Shown one piece after another: positions 1 through 7,107 of a stretch of 30,169 nucleotides of DNA. Both the position numbers and the translations under genes were made by a program. This stretch comes from Microbacteriaceae bacterium UBA4731 (lineage in GTDB: Bacteria; Actinomycetota; Actinomycetes; Actinomycetales; Microbacteriaceae): NCBI GenBank assembly GCA_002404115.1, contig DHJB01000001.1, forward strand, positions 1 through 30,169, given 5' to 3'. Positions within the stretch are counted from its first letter, which is position 1; each line of letters starts with the position of its first letter. Below the pieces are notes generated by a model, which saw nothing but the letters and a program-made list of their open reading frames with translations, did no database searches and was not told the DNA's origin.

Positions 1-612
1 GACATCTTCTACTCGCACCGCCCCGACCCGGAAACGCCGATCGAGGAGACAATGGGCGCCCTCGCGACGGCCGTCACCTCCGGCAAGGCGCTCTACGTGG
101 GGATCTCGAACTACGACCCGGAGCAGACCCGCGCAGCCGCGGCCGCCCTGGCCGAGCACAAGATTCCGCTGCTCATCCACCAGCCGCGATACTCCATGTT
201 CGACCGCCACATCGAAGACGGATTGTTCCCGGTGCTCGACGAGCTGGGCATCGGCAGCATCGTCTTCTCCCCACTCGCGCAGGGACTCCTGACCGACCGC
301 TACCTCGGCGGAACCGTCCCGGTCGGCTCACGCGCGGCGACCAGCAATTTCCTGTCAGAATCCGCGCTCACCGACACGTACCTCGACCGCGCGCGTGCCC
401 TCAACGCCATCGCAGTCGAACGGGAACAGACCCTCGCCCAGCTCGCCGTGACGTGGATCCTGCGTCAGAGCGCGGTGACATCCGTCCTGGTCGGTGCGAG
501 CAGTGTCGCCCAGCTGGAACAGAACGTCGCCGCGCTCGAGGCACCTGCCCTGACCAGCGAGGAGATTGCGTCGATCGAGCCCTACGCGGTGCACGGCACC
601 GGGCTGGGCTAG
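1..612 (+). CDS. aldo/keto reductase, C-terminal part (5' end outside window)
   Basis: This is the carboxy-terminal about 203 residues of an NADPH-dependent aldo/keto reductase. The frame is open from base 1, reading DIFYSHRPDPETPIEETM, the segment after the catalytic region in AKR barrels of the YghZ/GPR type. Other family marks are the VGISNY segment, LLIHQPRYSM, FSPLAQGLLTDRYL, and a C-terminal cofactor-binding stretch ending SVLVGASSVAQLEQN. The catalytic Asp/Tyr/Lys/His positions mostly lie before the window, so activity cannot be judged. An internal ATG at 52 lies in the middle of the conserved fold and is not the start. The TAG stop overlaps the AGGAGG that precedes the EamA gene, which suggests co-transcription. 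The exact substrate is unknown. Confidence 0.93.
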   Translation, partial: DIFYSHRPDPETPIEETMGALATAVTSGKALYVGISNYDPEQTRAAAAALAEHKIPLLIHQPRYSMFDRHIEDGLFPVLDELGIGSIVFSPLAQGLLTDRYLGGTVPVGSRAATSNFLSESALTDTYLDRARALNAIAVEREQTLAQLAVTWILRQSAVTSVLVGASSVAQLEQNVAALEAPALTSEEIASIEPYAVHGTGLG

Positions 613-618
613 GAGGGA

Positions 619-1575
619 TTGGGCTACCTCTACGCGCTGCTGGCCTCGCTGCTGTTCGGCCTGAACGGCAGCACCACCAAGGTCATCGTCGAAGCCGGGC
701 TCTCGCCCGCGCAGCTGACGTTCATCCGTGTCACCGTGATCGCCGTGCTCGCCGGCGGACTGCTGCTGATCACGAACCGGGCGGCGTTTCGCATTGATCG
801 CAGGCAGGTCGCCGTGATGGCCCTGCTCGGCGTGGCCGGGGTCGCACTCATCCAGTGGTTCTACGCCGTCGCCATCAGCCTGCTTCCGGTGGGCATCGCG
901 CTCATGCTCGAGTATTCGGGGGTGCTCGTGATCGCCCTCGTGGCCCGGTTCATCTTCAAGGAAAAGGTGAAGTCCCGAATCTGGCTGGCCATCGTTTGCG
1001 TGCTCATCGGCATGGCCGTCGTTTCCGAGGTCTGGGCGAGCACGCTGTCACCGCTCGGCGTGCTGGCCGGAGTGCTGGCGGCGATCTGCCTGGCCGTTTA
1101 CTTCCTGGTCGGTGAGCGTCAGGTTGCCTCCAGTTCACCGCTCGCCGTGTCGTTTTGGTCGATGGTCTTCGCGAGCGGGTTCTGGCTGCTGTTCAGCGCG
1201 TGGTGGCAGATCGACCCTGCGCTGCTGCTGCGGCCGACGGAGCTGACCGGCAATCTCGTGCCCGTGTCGGTTCCCTTGTGGGGCATTCTGCTCTGGAACG
1301 GTGTCGTCGGTTCCTTCGCGCCGTACCTGTTGTCCTACATGGCGCTGGGTCGGTTGACCGCGACGGCGGCCGGGGTCGTATCGGCCTCCGAGGTGGTTTT
1401 CGCTTTCGGCTTCGCCTTCCTCTGGCTCGGCGAGTCCCTCTCGAGCGTGCAACTGATCGGGGCGGCGCTCGTGCTCGTCGGCATCGTCGTGGCCCAGACG
1501 GCCAGGGCCAACAAGGCCGTCGACCTGGACCTGGCGAGCCTGGATCTCGGCCTCGCGGAGAGCCTGCCCAGCTAA
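619..1575 (+). CDS. EamA/DMT-family permease
   Basis: A 318-residue integral membrane protein of the drug/metabolite transporter (EamA) superfamily, exporting or importing an unknown small metabolite. About ten hydrophobic helices are visible, forming two EamA repeats. The first opens GYLYALLASLLFGLNG and the second contains GVVGSFAPYLLSYMALGRLTATAAGVVSASEVVF in two adjacent helices, the typical second-repeat signature. Length fits the family (about 280-320). The start is TTG at 619, with AGGAGG at 611-616. That spacing is only 2 bases, so the start is not fully certain, but no better in-frame start precedes the first helix. The gene follows the aldo/keto reductase by 6 bases and is probably co-transcribed with it. 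Confidence 0.9.
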   Translation: MGYLYALLASLLFGLNGSTTKVIVEAGLSPAQLTFIRVTVIAVLAGGLLLITNRAAFRIDRRQVAVMALLGVAGVALIQWFYAVAISLLPVGIALMLEYSGVLVIALVARFIFKEKVKSRIWLAIVCVLIGMAVVSEVWASTLSPLGVLAGVLAAICLAVYFLVGERQVASSSPLAVSFWSMVFASGFWLLFSAWWQIDPALLLRPTELTGNLVPVSVPLWGILLWNGVVGSFAPYLLSYMALGRLTATAAGVVSASEVVFAFGFAFLWLGESLSSVQLIGAALVLVGIVVAQTARANKAVDLDLASLDLGLAESLPS

Positions 1576-1604
1576 CCGCCCCTCCGAATGTCGGCGGCCG
1601 CCTC

Positions 1605-1610
1605 TAGCCT
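1605..1610 (+). promoter_or_regulatory. candidate -10 box (TAGCCT) for the 1653 gene
   Basis: TAGCCT matches TAnnnT and lies about 43 bases before the ATG at 1653, which also has its own GGAGG. No convincing -35 box was seen. Confidence 0.35.
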
Positions 1611-1652
1611 GAAATTCCATTACCCGCGGCCGGCTGATTTTCGGAGGACCTC

Positions 1653-1889
1653 ATGACCGTACTGCCTTCCCCGGTCCGCACGACCGCATTCCGTGGCCTC
1701 AACCTCGTCCCCGTCAAAGACGGGCTCTGGCGCGTGACGCACCGTACTGGAACCGTTCTCGGCCACATCGAGCGCCGCACCGGGAGCGATGGCGACCGCT
1801 TCGCGGCGCGCCGGCTGATCGCCGCCACCCGCACCATGGACCTCGGCGTGTTCTGGCGCATGGATGACGCGGCGGACTGCTTTCGCTGA
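1653..1889 (+). CDS. small hypothetical protein (78 aa)
   Basis: A 78-residue soluble protein that I do not recognise beyond a general resemblance to short conserved actinobacterial proteins. It is basic in the first half and ends LGVFWRMDDAADCFR. A clear Shine-Dalgarno GGAGG (bases 1641-1645) precedes the ATG at good spacing, which supports it as a real gene. There are no membrane segments, signal peptide or cysteine motif apart from one Cys near the end. It stands alone between the EamA gene and the 1980 gene, and its function is unknown. Confidence 0.7.
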   Translation: MTVLPSPVRTTAFRGLNLVPVKDGLWRVTHRTGTVLGHIERRTGSDGDRFAARRLIAATRTMDLGVFWRMDDAADCFR

Positions 1890-1966
1890 CCGGCCGGCGC
1901 GGCGCATCCGCAGATCAGGGTTGAGGCACGCCGTCGCTGCTCCCCGCGAACGACGACGCAGCCCGG

Positions 1967-1972
1967 TAAAGT
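1967..1972 (+). promoter_or_regulatory. -10 box TAAAGT, leaderless start of the 1980 gene
   Basis: TAAAGT is followed by 7 bases and then ATG at 1980. There is no Shine-Dalgarno sequence, so transcription should start at or next to the ATG. The same layout recurs at several genes in this window. Confidence 0.5.
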
Positions 1973-1979
1973 CCGGCAC

Positions 1980-2891
1980 ATGCAGTGGTGGAATAACTTC
2001 GTAGCCTGGCTCACAGCCGTCAGCAACCAGCCCGTCGTCTTCGGTGCCGTGGTGCTCATAATCTCGATCATCGTCGCCAGCGTGCTGGCCGCGTGGATCT
2101 CCCGCGGAGCAGTCGGCCGCCTCCTTGACCAGCGCGACCGCGAACTCAAGGCCGCCATCATTGGCGCCCTCGTGGATGCGGCCACAGAGGCATCCGTCTG
2201 GAACTCGCTGACCCCGCAGGAGCAGGTGATGGCGGACCGCGCCGTCGGCCAGGCCGACATCGGGCTGCGCCTGCTGCCGATCAAGGGCGCCGGCACCGCC
2301 GCGAACTGGGCTGCGCACCAGATCGCCGACCTCAAGCGCACGTCGGCAACGTTCGGCTACCAGCTCGAACCGTCGGTGCTCGAGTTCCGTGACCGCCTGG
2401 TCGAGTGGCAGAACCGGCCGGCCCGCACCCGCAAGATCTTCCAGGGTGACCTCGACCGGTGGAAGCTCCAGAACACCACCTCGGAGAAGAGCCTCCTCGC
2501 CGAGCAGGACGCCTGGGTCGCTCAGCAGCACCACGACGACTTCACCCGCCTCGAAGCGACCGCAACCGCGGCCGCCGCTGCGACGGCGGCCACCGCGGCC
2601 CCGCGCGAGTCGTTCGGCTACACGTCGGCTCCTCCGGCATCGCTCGAACACCCGCAGAATGGCTTCGCGCCGGCCGACTACGCTCCGGCCGACTACGCGC
2701 CCGGCGCCTACGATGAGACCGATTTCGTGCCGGTCGACTATTCAAACCATGACGAACCGACCGCCCAGGAGACCGACCCTGCGGCCGACCCGGCGTCGCC
2801 CTCGACGGAGACCCAGCGCCTCCTCGATGACGTGCAGGCACTTGACGTTCGCCCGGTCGATCCCCAGACGGAGCCGGTCTCGACCTCCTAG
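1980..2891 (+). CDS. membrane-anchored hypothetical protein with disordered Pro/Ala/Tyr-rich tail
   Basis: A 303-residue protein of unknown function. Residues about 18-40 form one strong transmembrane helix (VVFGAVVLIISIIVASVLAAW) preceded by a short amphipathic N-terminus. Residues about 45-190 are charged and helical, and probably cytoplasmic. From about 195 the sequence is low complexity: an Ala/Thr run, then repeated DYAP units (ADYAPADYAPGAYDETDF), then an acidic Pro/Thr-rich end. Such tails often serve as linkers or interaction surfaces, but nothing here names a partner. The gene is monocistronic and convergent with nadE, with an inverted repeat between them. No Shine-Dalgarno is present and the start looks leaderless. 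Confidence 0.75.
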   Translation: MQWWNNFVAWLTAVSNQPVVFGAVVLIISIIVASVLAAWISRGAVGRLLDQRDRELKAAIIGALVDAATEASVWNSLTPQEQVMADRAVGQADIGLRLLPIKGAGTAANWAAHQIADLKRTSATFGYQLEPSVLEFRDRLVEWQNRPARTRKIFQGDLDRWKLQNTTSEKSLLAEQDAWVAQQHHDDFTRLEATATAAAAATAATAAPRESFGYTSAPPASLEHPQNGFAPADYAPADYAPGAYDETDFVPVDYSNHDEPTAQETDPAADPASPSTETQRLLDDVQALDVRPVDPQTEPVSTS

Positions 2892-2930
2892 CGAGCTTCT
2901 CCCGCAGGCCGGCCCGTTCGCGGTTCGAGC

Positions 2931-3000
2931 CTCGCGGGAAATACGCCGATACAAAGAGGGCGCGCCCTCCGCGTAACGGCGTATTCCCGCTTATCGCGAG
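2931..3000. repeat. nested inverted repeat between convergent genes
   Basis: The outer arms are 2934-2948 and 2977-2990, complementary as CGGGAA(A)TACGCCG against CGGCGTATTCCCG with one extra A in the left arm. They extend further as CTCGCG at 2931-2936 against CGCGAG at 2995-3000 after a TTAT interruption. Inside the loop is a perfect 14-base palindrome GAGGGCGCGCCCTC at 2956-2969. It sits between the stops of the 1980 gene and nadE, so it may act as a two-way terminator, although no U-tract follows on either strand. It could instead be a dispersed palindromic repeat. Confidence 0.7.
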
Positions 3001-3030
3001 TGAACTCCTCGCGCGTGAGCCAGCAGCGTC

Positions 3031-3852
3031 CTAGCGCCACCACTCGTCGAAGGGCGCCACCGGCACGCGCCGCTTGTGCTCTGTGGCCTCGTAACGCTTC
3101 TCGAGTGCCTCGGCGACCGCGTCGTCGACCGGCATCCCCTCGAGGTAGTCGTCGATGTCGTCGTAGCGCAAGCCCAGGTTGGCCTCGTCGGCCTGGCCGG
3201 GGTCGTGGTCGAGGAGGTCCGCGGTCGGCGGCTTCAGGTGCAGGCGCCCCGGGGCGCCCAGCTCGATCAGCAGTGAGCGTCCCTGCCGCTTCGTGAGCCC
3301 GGTGAGCGGCAGGATGTCGGCGCCGCCGTCGCCGTACTTGGTGAAGAAGCCGGTGACCGCCTCCGCGGCGTGATCGGTGCCGACCACGAGCAGCCCGCAC
3401 GCGCCGGCCACGGCGTACTGGGCGATCATGCGCGAACGCGCCTTGACGTTGCCCTTGTTGAAGTCGGTCAGCGGCGTTCCGGTGCTCTCGGCGTACTCCG
3501 CCACGAAGCCGTTGACGGCGCGCTCGATGTTGAACGTCAGGGTCTCCTGCGGCTGGATGAACTCGAGCGCCAGCTGGGCATCCACCTCATCGTGCTGCAC
3601 GGAGTGCGGCAGGCGCACGGCGACGAAGGTCGCGGCGTGGCCGGCGGCTTTCAGTTCATCGACCGCGAGTCGGCACAGCCGTCCGGCGAGCGAGGAGTCC
3701 TGTCCCCCGCTGATCCCGAGCACCAGCCCGTGAGCACCCGTTTTCAGCAGGTAGTCCGTGAGGAAGTCGATGCGGCGGCGCACTTCGGCGGCCGGATCGA
3801 TCGTGGCTGACACGTTCAGTTCCGCGATGATTCGCGCCTGGGTTTCTCGCAT
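3031..3852 (-). CDS. nadE: NH3-dependent NAD+ synthetase
   Basis: Makes NAD+ from nicotinic acid adenine dinucleotide, ATP and ammonia, the last step of NAD synthesis, in the cytoplasm. The 273-residue length is that of the ammonia-dependent form without a glutaminase domain. The PP-loop ATP-binding motif SGGQDSS is at residues 48-54. Further family motifs are [26 protein letters not shown] and, near the end, [18 protein letters not shown]. The ATG at 3852 follows TAGATT by six bases, so the mRNA is probably leaderless. Gene symbol and function are secure. It stands alone and is convergent with the 1980 gene. Confidence 0.97.
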   Translation of the reverse strand: MRETQARIIAELNVSATIDPAAEVRRRIDFLTDYLLKTGAHGLVLGISGGQDSSLAGRLCRLAVDELKAAGHAATFVAVRLPHSVQHDEVDAQLALEFIQPQETLTFNIERAVNGFVAEYAESTGTPLTDFNKGNVKARSRMIAQYAVAGACGLLVVGTDHAAEAVTGFFTKYGDGGADILPLTGLTKRQGRSLLIELGAPGRLHLKPPTADLLDHDPGQADEANLGLRYDDIDDYLEGMPVDDAVAEALEKRYEATEHKRRVPVAPFDEWWR

Positions 3853-3858
3853 GGATCG

Positions 3859-3864
3859 AATCTA
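3859..3864 (-). promoter_or_regulatory. -10 box TAGATT, leaderless start of nadE
   Basis: On the minus strand TAGATT is followed by CGATCC and then the nadE ATG, with no Shine-Dalgarno between them. Confidence 0.55.
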
Positions 3865-3933
3865 CCAATGCGGCCGGGCACATCCGTGGCAATGCGACGA
3901 TTGCAGCGGGCTCCGCATGATTGAGTTCCGGAA

Positions 3934-3983
3934 AAAACACCTTCGCGAACAAAGGCGAACAAAGGTGAAAACAAAGGTGTTTT
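3934..3983 (-). terminator. putative terminator of the GNAT gene with internal direct repeats
   Basis: Read on the minus strand, AAAACACCTT (3983-3974) pairs perfectly with AAGGTGTTTT (3943-3934) and is followed by two more T. The loop is long (30 bases) and holds tandem units: on the plus strand GCGAACAAAG at 3945-3954, the same at 3955-3964, and a variant GTGAAAACAAAG at 3965-3976. The stretch is clearly more AT-rich than its surroundings. It lies 18 bases past the GNAT stop, which fits an intrinsic terminator, but the long repetitive loop is unusual. Confidence 0.5.
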
Positions 3984-4001
3984 GTCCGTAACTCAGTGGG
4001 T

Positions 4002-4553
4002 TCAGGCACCGGTGGGGTCGGCCCACTCCCGCGACAGGAGGGCGAACTCGTCGAGTGTCGTCCATTCGCCCTTGAACCAGTCGGCGTCCACCTGACGGGC
4101 CTCGTGGCGCATCCCGAGGCGCCTCAGCAGCGCGGCCACCGGCGTGTTTCGCGCATCGCACTGCGCGTAGACCCGGTGCGCGCCGTGCACTGCGAAGAGT
4201 TCATCGAGGACCGCCCGAACGGCTTCGGTGGCGTAACCGCGGCCCTGGTGCTCCCGCGCGAACGTGACGCCCAGCTCGAAGGTGTCCGGTTGCCCGGCGA
4301 CACGCTGCACGGCGACGTCGCCGAGCATCTCTCCCCCGGCCCACACGGCGAGTTGGATCCACTCGCCGGCGTCGGGCAGATCACCGTGCGGCTGTCCGGC
4401 GACGAGCCGGGCGGCATCCGCCTCGCTGTAATCCGTCGACCAGGACTGGTACCGGGCCACGTCAGGGTTCCGTCGGTACCGCGCGAACGCCTGCGCATCC
4501 GCCTCGAGCAAGGGCGCGATGCTCAGGCGATCGGTGAGAAGCGGGTAGGGCAT
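4002..4553 (-). CDS. GNAT-family N-acetyltransferase (RimJ/RimL type)
   Basis: A 183-residue acetyl-CoA-dependent N-acetyltransferase of the Acetyltransf_3 (RimJ/RimL-like) group, acceptor unknown. The family pattern is visible: TDRLSIAPL at the start, ARYQSWSTDYSEADAARL, then the acetyl-CoA site EHQGRGYATEAVRAVLDELF with the Q/RxxGxG/A core, and the late conserved CDARNTPVAALLRRLGMRHE. ATG 4553 is chosen because it gives a family-typical N-terminus with GAGGG about 6 bases upstream. The open frame continues further upstream but runs through the tRNA-Arg gene, so a longer protein is excluded. Its substrate could be a protein N-terminus, an antibiotic or a small amine. Confidence 0.9.
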   Translation of the reverse strand: MPYPLLTDRLSIAPLLEADAQAFARYRRNPDVARYQSWSTDYSEADAARLVAGQPHGDLPDAGEWIQLAVWAGGEMLGDVAVQRVAGQPDTFELGVTFAREHQGRGYATEAVRAVLDELFAVHGAHRVYAQCDARNTPVAALLRRLGMRHEARQVDADWFKGEWTTLDEFALLSREWADPTGA

Positions 4554-4594
4554 GCCCGTCCCTCTGTTCTCGAGTTCCAGGAAATGTACGGCGG

Positions 4595-4667
4595 TGCCCC
4601 CGGTAGGAATCGAACCTACGACAAGCGGATTAGAAGGCCGCTGCTCTATCCACTGAGCTACGGAGGC
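4595..4667 (-). tRNA. tRNA-Arg (anticodon UCU)
   Basis: A 73-base cloverleaf: acceptor GCCTCCG with CGGGGGC (one T-G pair), D-stem GCTC/GAGC, anticodon loop CTTCTAA, T-stem GTAGG/CCTAC with loop TTCGATT, and discriminator A. CCA is not encoded (CCG follows). The anticodon stem GCGGC/TCCGC has a C-U mismatch at 31-39. It reads the rare AGA/AGG arginine codons. Confidence 0.95.
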
Positions 4668-4711
4668 GGAAAGGCGGTTCCACGATACCGCAGGCGGAGT
4701 CGTGCAACGGT

Positions 4712-4972
4712 TCAGATGGCTTTCGCCACGGCGACGAGCACCTGTGCGAGCGTCGGTTCGCCGACGGCGCGGAACACTTCGGTTCCTTCGTCGTTCTTCA
4801 CGATCACGGTCGGCGTGGTGCGGATGCCGGCGGTTTCGGCTTCGGCGTCGTCCCTGGCCACATCGAGCTCGCGCACCGCAACCTGCGGCACCAGCCGCAC
4901 CACCTCGGCCAGTACGGCGCGGGTGTGGGCGCACGGCTCACAGAACGACGAGGAGAAAAAGGTCAGTTCCAT
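4712..4972 (-). CDS. small thioredoxin-fold protein with CEPC active site
   Basis: An 86-residue stand-alone thioredoxin/glutaredoxin-like protein. It shows the opening beta strand ELTFFSSSFC, the redox motif C11-E-P-C14, a second strand VAVRELDV, and the cis-proline segment RTTPTVIV, ending with a helix. It probably catalyses cytoplasmic thiol-disulfide exchange; no partner reductase is nearby. Length is at the short end for thioredoxins (about 105) and closer to NrdH or mini-thioredoxin proteins. The ATG at 4972 has only a weak purine-rich GGAAGAG upstream. It is separated from the downstream tRNA-Arg by 44 bases and could share its transcript. Confidence 0.88.
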   Translation of the reverse strand: MELTFFSSSFCEPCAHTRAVLAEVVRLVPQVAVRELDVARDDAEAETAGIRTTPTVIVKNDEGTEVFRAVGEPTLAQVLVAVAKAI

Positions 4973-5097
4973 CGGGGCTCTTCCAGATCGGGTCAGGCGG
5001 TGATGAGGGCGATAATCGCGAAAGCATCAGTGCCAATTGTACGGATACCGGACGGGGCCGGGGCCGGACCCGCGCCGGGGCTGTCAGGCCCCACCGG

Positions 5098-5103
5098 TAG
5101 ACT
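5098..5103 (+). promoter_or_regulatory. -10 box TAGACT, leaderless start of orn
   Basis: TAGACT is followed by CGCCCC and then ATG 5110, with no Shine-Dalgarno. A GC-rich hairpin (GGGGC/GCCCC, 5077-5092) lies just upstream. Confidence 0.55.
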
Positions 5104-5109
5104 CGCCCC

Positions 5110-5730
5110 ATGACAAACAGCAGTGACCGGTTGGTATGGATCGACTGTGAAATGACCGGCCTGGACCTTGAAACCGACGAATTGGTCGAGATCGCGGTCG
5201 TGATCACGGACTACGACCTGAATCTCATCGGTCCGGGGCTCGACATCGTGATCAAGCCCGACGCATCCGCCCTGGAGAACATGGGCGACTTCGTGCGCAA
5301 CATGCATACCTCGTCCGGCCTGATCGAGGAGCTCCCCAACGGGGTCAACGTCGCCGAGGCCGAATACCAGGTGCTCGAGTACGTTCTCACCTACATTCCC
5401 GCCGAGCAGAAGGCCCCGCTCGCCGGAAATTCCATCGGAACCGACCGGGCGTTCCTGGCCAAGTTCATGCCGCGCCTGGACAAGCAGCTGCACTACCGCA
5501 ACGTCGATGTCTCCTCGATCAAGGAACTTTCCCGTCGCTGGTACCCGCGCGTGTACTTCAACGCCCCCGCGAAAGACGGCGGCCACCGCGCCCTCGCCGA
5601 CATCCTCGAGTCGATTCGTGAACTCGCTTACTACCGCCAGACGGTGTTCGTGGCCGACCCTGGACCCACCAGCGACCAGGCGAAGACACACTCGGCCGAA
5701 GCCGTGCACAACTTTAGTCCGCAGATGTAA
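5110..5730 (+). CDS. orn: oligoribonuclease
   Basis: A 3'-5' exoribonuclease of the DEDDh superfamily that degrades di- to short oligoribonucleotides to mononucleotides, the last step of RNA decay; it also clears pGpG from c-di-GMP turnover where present. The 206-residue protein carries the first acidic motif WIDCEMTGLD (D12, E14), a middle segment GNSIGTDRAFLAKFMPRL with the second Asp, and the late GGHRALADI with catalytic His and Asp. DVSSIKELSRRWYP is typical of Orn. The family is about 180-215 residues long. A TAGAAT box begins right after its stop and may serve the downstream tRNA-His. Confidence 0.97.
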   Translation: MTNSSDRLVWIDCEMTGLDLETDELVEIAVVITDYDLNLIGPGLDIVIKPDASALENMGDFVRNMHTSSGLIEELPNGVNVAEAEYQVLEYVLTYIPAEQKAPLAGNSIGTDRAFLAKFMPRLDKQLHYRNVDVSSIKELSRRWYPRVYFNAPAKDGGHRALADILESIRELAYYRQTVFVADPGPTSDQAKTHSAEAVHNFSPQM

Positions 5731-5775
5731 TAGAATTCTTGAGTTGCCTTCGCCGTTAGGTGAAAGCGGCACTTG

Positions 5776-5851
5776 GTGGGTATAGCTCAGCTGGTAGAGC
5801 GCCTGGTTGTGGTCCAGGAGGTCGCGGGTTCAAGCCCCGTTACTCACCCCA
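5776..5851 (+). tRNA. tRNA-His (anticodon GUG)
   Basis: A full cloverleaf: acceptor GTGGGTA with TACTCAC, anticodon stem CCTGG/CCAGG around TTGTGGT (anticodon GTG), T-loop TTCAAGC, C73 as expected for histidine, and an encoded CCA at 5849-5851. A G at 5775 can provide the extra G-1. Confidence 0.96.
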
Positions 5852-5894
5852 ATGATTGACAGTCCGCACGGACAACTCCCCCACGGGAAAGGCG

Positions 5895-5916
5895 TATGCT
5901 GCCTCCCGACGAGGGA
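5895..5916 (+). promoter_or_regulatory. -10 box and Shine-Dalgarno that set the rtcB start
   Basis: TATGCT at 5895-5900 fits a -10 box, and GAGGGA at 5911-5916 lies six bases before ATG 5923. An earlier in-frame ATG at 5896 falls inside the -10 box, so it is not the start. Confidence 0.5.
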
Positions 5917-5922
5917 CTCAGC

Positions 5923-7089
5923 ATGGAATGGATCAACCCGAAGCTGCTCAACTGGGCGTCGATCCTTGACCCGGATTCTCGCGAGCAAGCGGTCAAGACG
6001 GCCTCGCTGCCGTTCATCTTCCCGCACCTCGCATTGATGCCCGACGCGCATCCGGGCAAGGGGGCGACGGTCGGTTCCGTGATCCCGACGCTCGGCGCCA
6101 TCATTCCGGCGGCGGTCGGCGTGGACATCGGATGCGGCATGATCGCGGTGCGCACGCAGCTGGACGCCGATGACCTCCCGCGTGACCGGCGACCGCTGCG
6201 CGAGGCGATCGAACGTGCGATTCCCCTATCGGCCGGGCACTACAACGATTTCCTGACTCCTTCTGCCGCGTCGCGCTGCCGGAAGCTCGAGCGTGCGGCC
6301 GCCGCGGCTCACTTCAATCCGTCGGCATACTCGCCCAACTGGCAGCTTCAGCTCGGCTCGCTCGGCAGCGGGAACCACTTCATCGAGGTCAGCCTCGACG
6401 AACACGACCGGGTGTGGCTGTTCCTGCACTCCGGGTCCCGCGGCGTGGGCAACAAAATCGCTCAGCACCACATCGAGGTCGCCCAGCACTACGCATCCGT
6501 GAATCGGATCAAGCTCCCCCACCCGGACCTCGCGTACCTGATCGAAGGCACGCCGGAGTTCGGCCGGTACATCGCGGAAATGCGCTGGGCGCAGCACTTC
6601 GCGCTGCTGAACCGCGCGGAGATGATGGACCGCGTCGTGACGCAGTTCGAACGGTGGACGGGCGTGCCCGTGCACGAGCAGGAGCGCATCAACTGCCACC
6701 ACAACTTCACCGAGCAGGAACGGCACTTCGGCAAGGACGTGTGGCTGACCAGGAAGGGCGCGATCGACGCGAGCACGGGGAAACCCGGGCTGATCCCCGG
6801 CTCGATGGGCACGAGGTCATACGTCGTCGTCGGGAAGGGCAACCCGCTCTCGTTGAATTCGTCGCCGCACGGGGCCGGTCGCGAATACTCCCGCACCGCG
6901 GCGCGGAAGACGTTCACCTACACGCAGCTGCGCGAAGCCATGGTCGGCATCGAGTACCGCGACACGGCGGCGTTCATCGACGAGATCCCGCAGGCGTACA
7001 AGCCGATCGACCAGGTCATGGAGGACTCGGCCGACCTCGTCGAGATCCGACACACGCTCCGCCAGCTCATCAACGTCAAAGGCGACTGA
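5923..7089 (+). CDS. rtcB: RNA-splicing ligase RtcB family protein
   Basis: GTP- and Mn2+-dependent RNA ligase joining 2',3'-cyclic phosphate (or 3'-phosphate) ends to 5'-OH ends; in bacteria it is linked to repair of tRNA and rRNA breaks. The 388-residue length is typical of the short bacterial form. Motifs in order: DAHPGKG at 41-47, VGVDIGCGM with metal ligand C71, GSLGSGNHFIEV, HSGSRGVGN, CHHNF, a GSMGTRSYVV guanylate-site loop, and SPHGAGREYSR with the His that becomes guanylylated. All key residues seem intact. No RtcA cyclase or archease gene is nearby. It lies 71 bases after tRNA-His with its own promoter, and 18 bases before the metallopeptidase gene. Confidence 0.94.
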   Translation: MEWINPKLLNWASILDPDSREQAVKTASLPFIFPHLALMPDAHPGKGATVGSVIPTLGAIIPAAVGVDIGCGMIAVRTQLDADDLPRDRRPLREAIERAIPLSAGHYNDFLTPSAASRCRKLERAAAAAHFNPSAYSPNWQLQLGSLGSGNHFIEVSLDEHDRVWLFLHSGSRGVGNKIAQHHIEVAQHYASVNRIKLPHPDLAYLIEGTPEFGRYIAEMRWAQHFALLNRAEMMDRVVTQFERWTGVPVHEQERINCHHNFTEQERHFGKDVWLTRKGAIDASTGKPGLIPGSMGTRSYVVVGKGNPLSLNSSPHGAGREYSRTAARKTFTYTQLREAMVGIEYRDTAAFIDEIPQAYKPIDQVMEDSADLVEIRHTLRQLINVKGD

Positions 7090-7107
7090 CCGTGGGATGC
7101 TGAACGG

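Noticed and set aside
3942..3964. Possible LexA box (TTCGCGAAC and repeated CGAAC)
   Set aside because: The sites are direct repeats, not the CGAAC-N4-GTTCG palindrome, and neither nadE nor the GNAT gene is a usual SOS gene.
3945..3976. Short CRISPR-like array from the repeated CGAACAAAGG units
   Set aside because: The units are adjacent, 10-12 bases long and without spacers, and no cas genes are present.
4554..4934. An N-terminal extension of the GNAT protein
   Set aside because: The frame passes through the whole tRNA-Arg gene. The GNAT fold starts at 4553.
5077..5092. GGGGC/GCCCC hairpin upstream of orn as a terminator
   Set aside because: There is no U-tract on either strand and the stem is short. 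It may be chance in a GC-rich stretch.
5896..5922. An earlier ATG for rtcB
   Set aside because: The ATG lies inside the TATGCT box, and the Shine-Dalgarno GAGGGA serves ATG 5923.
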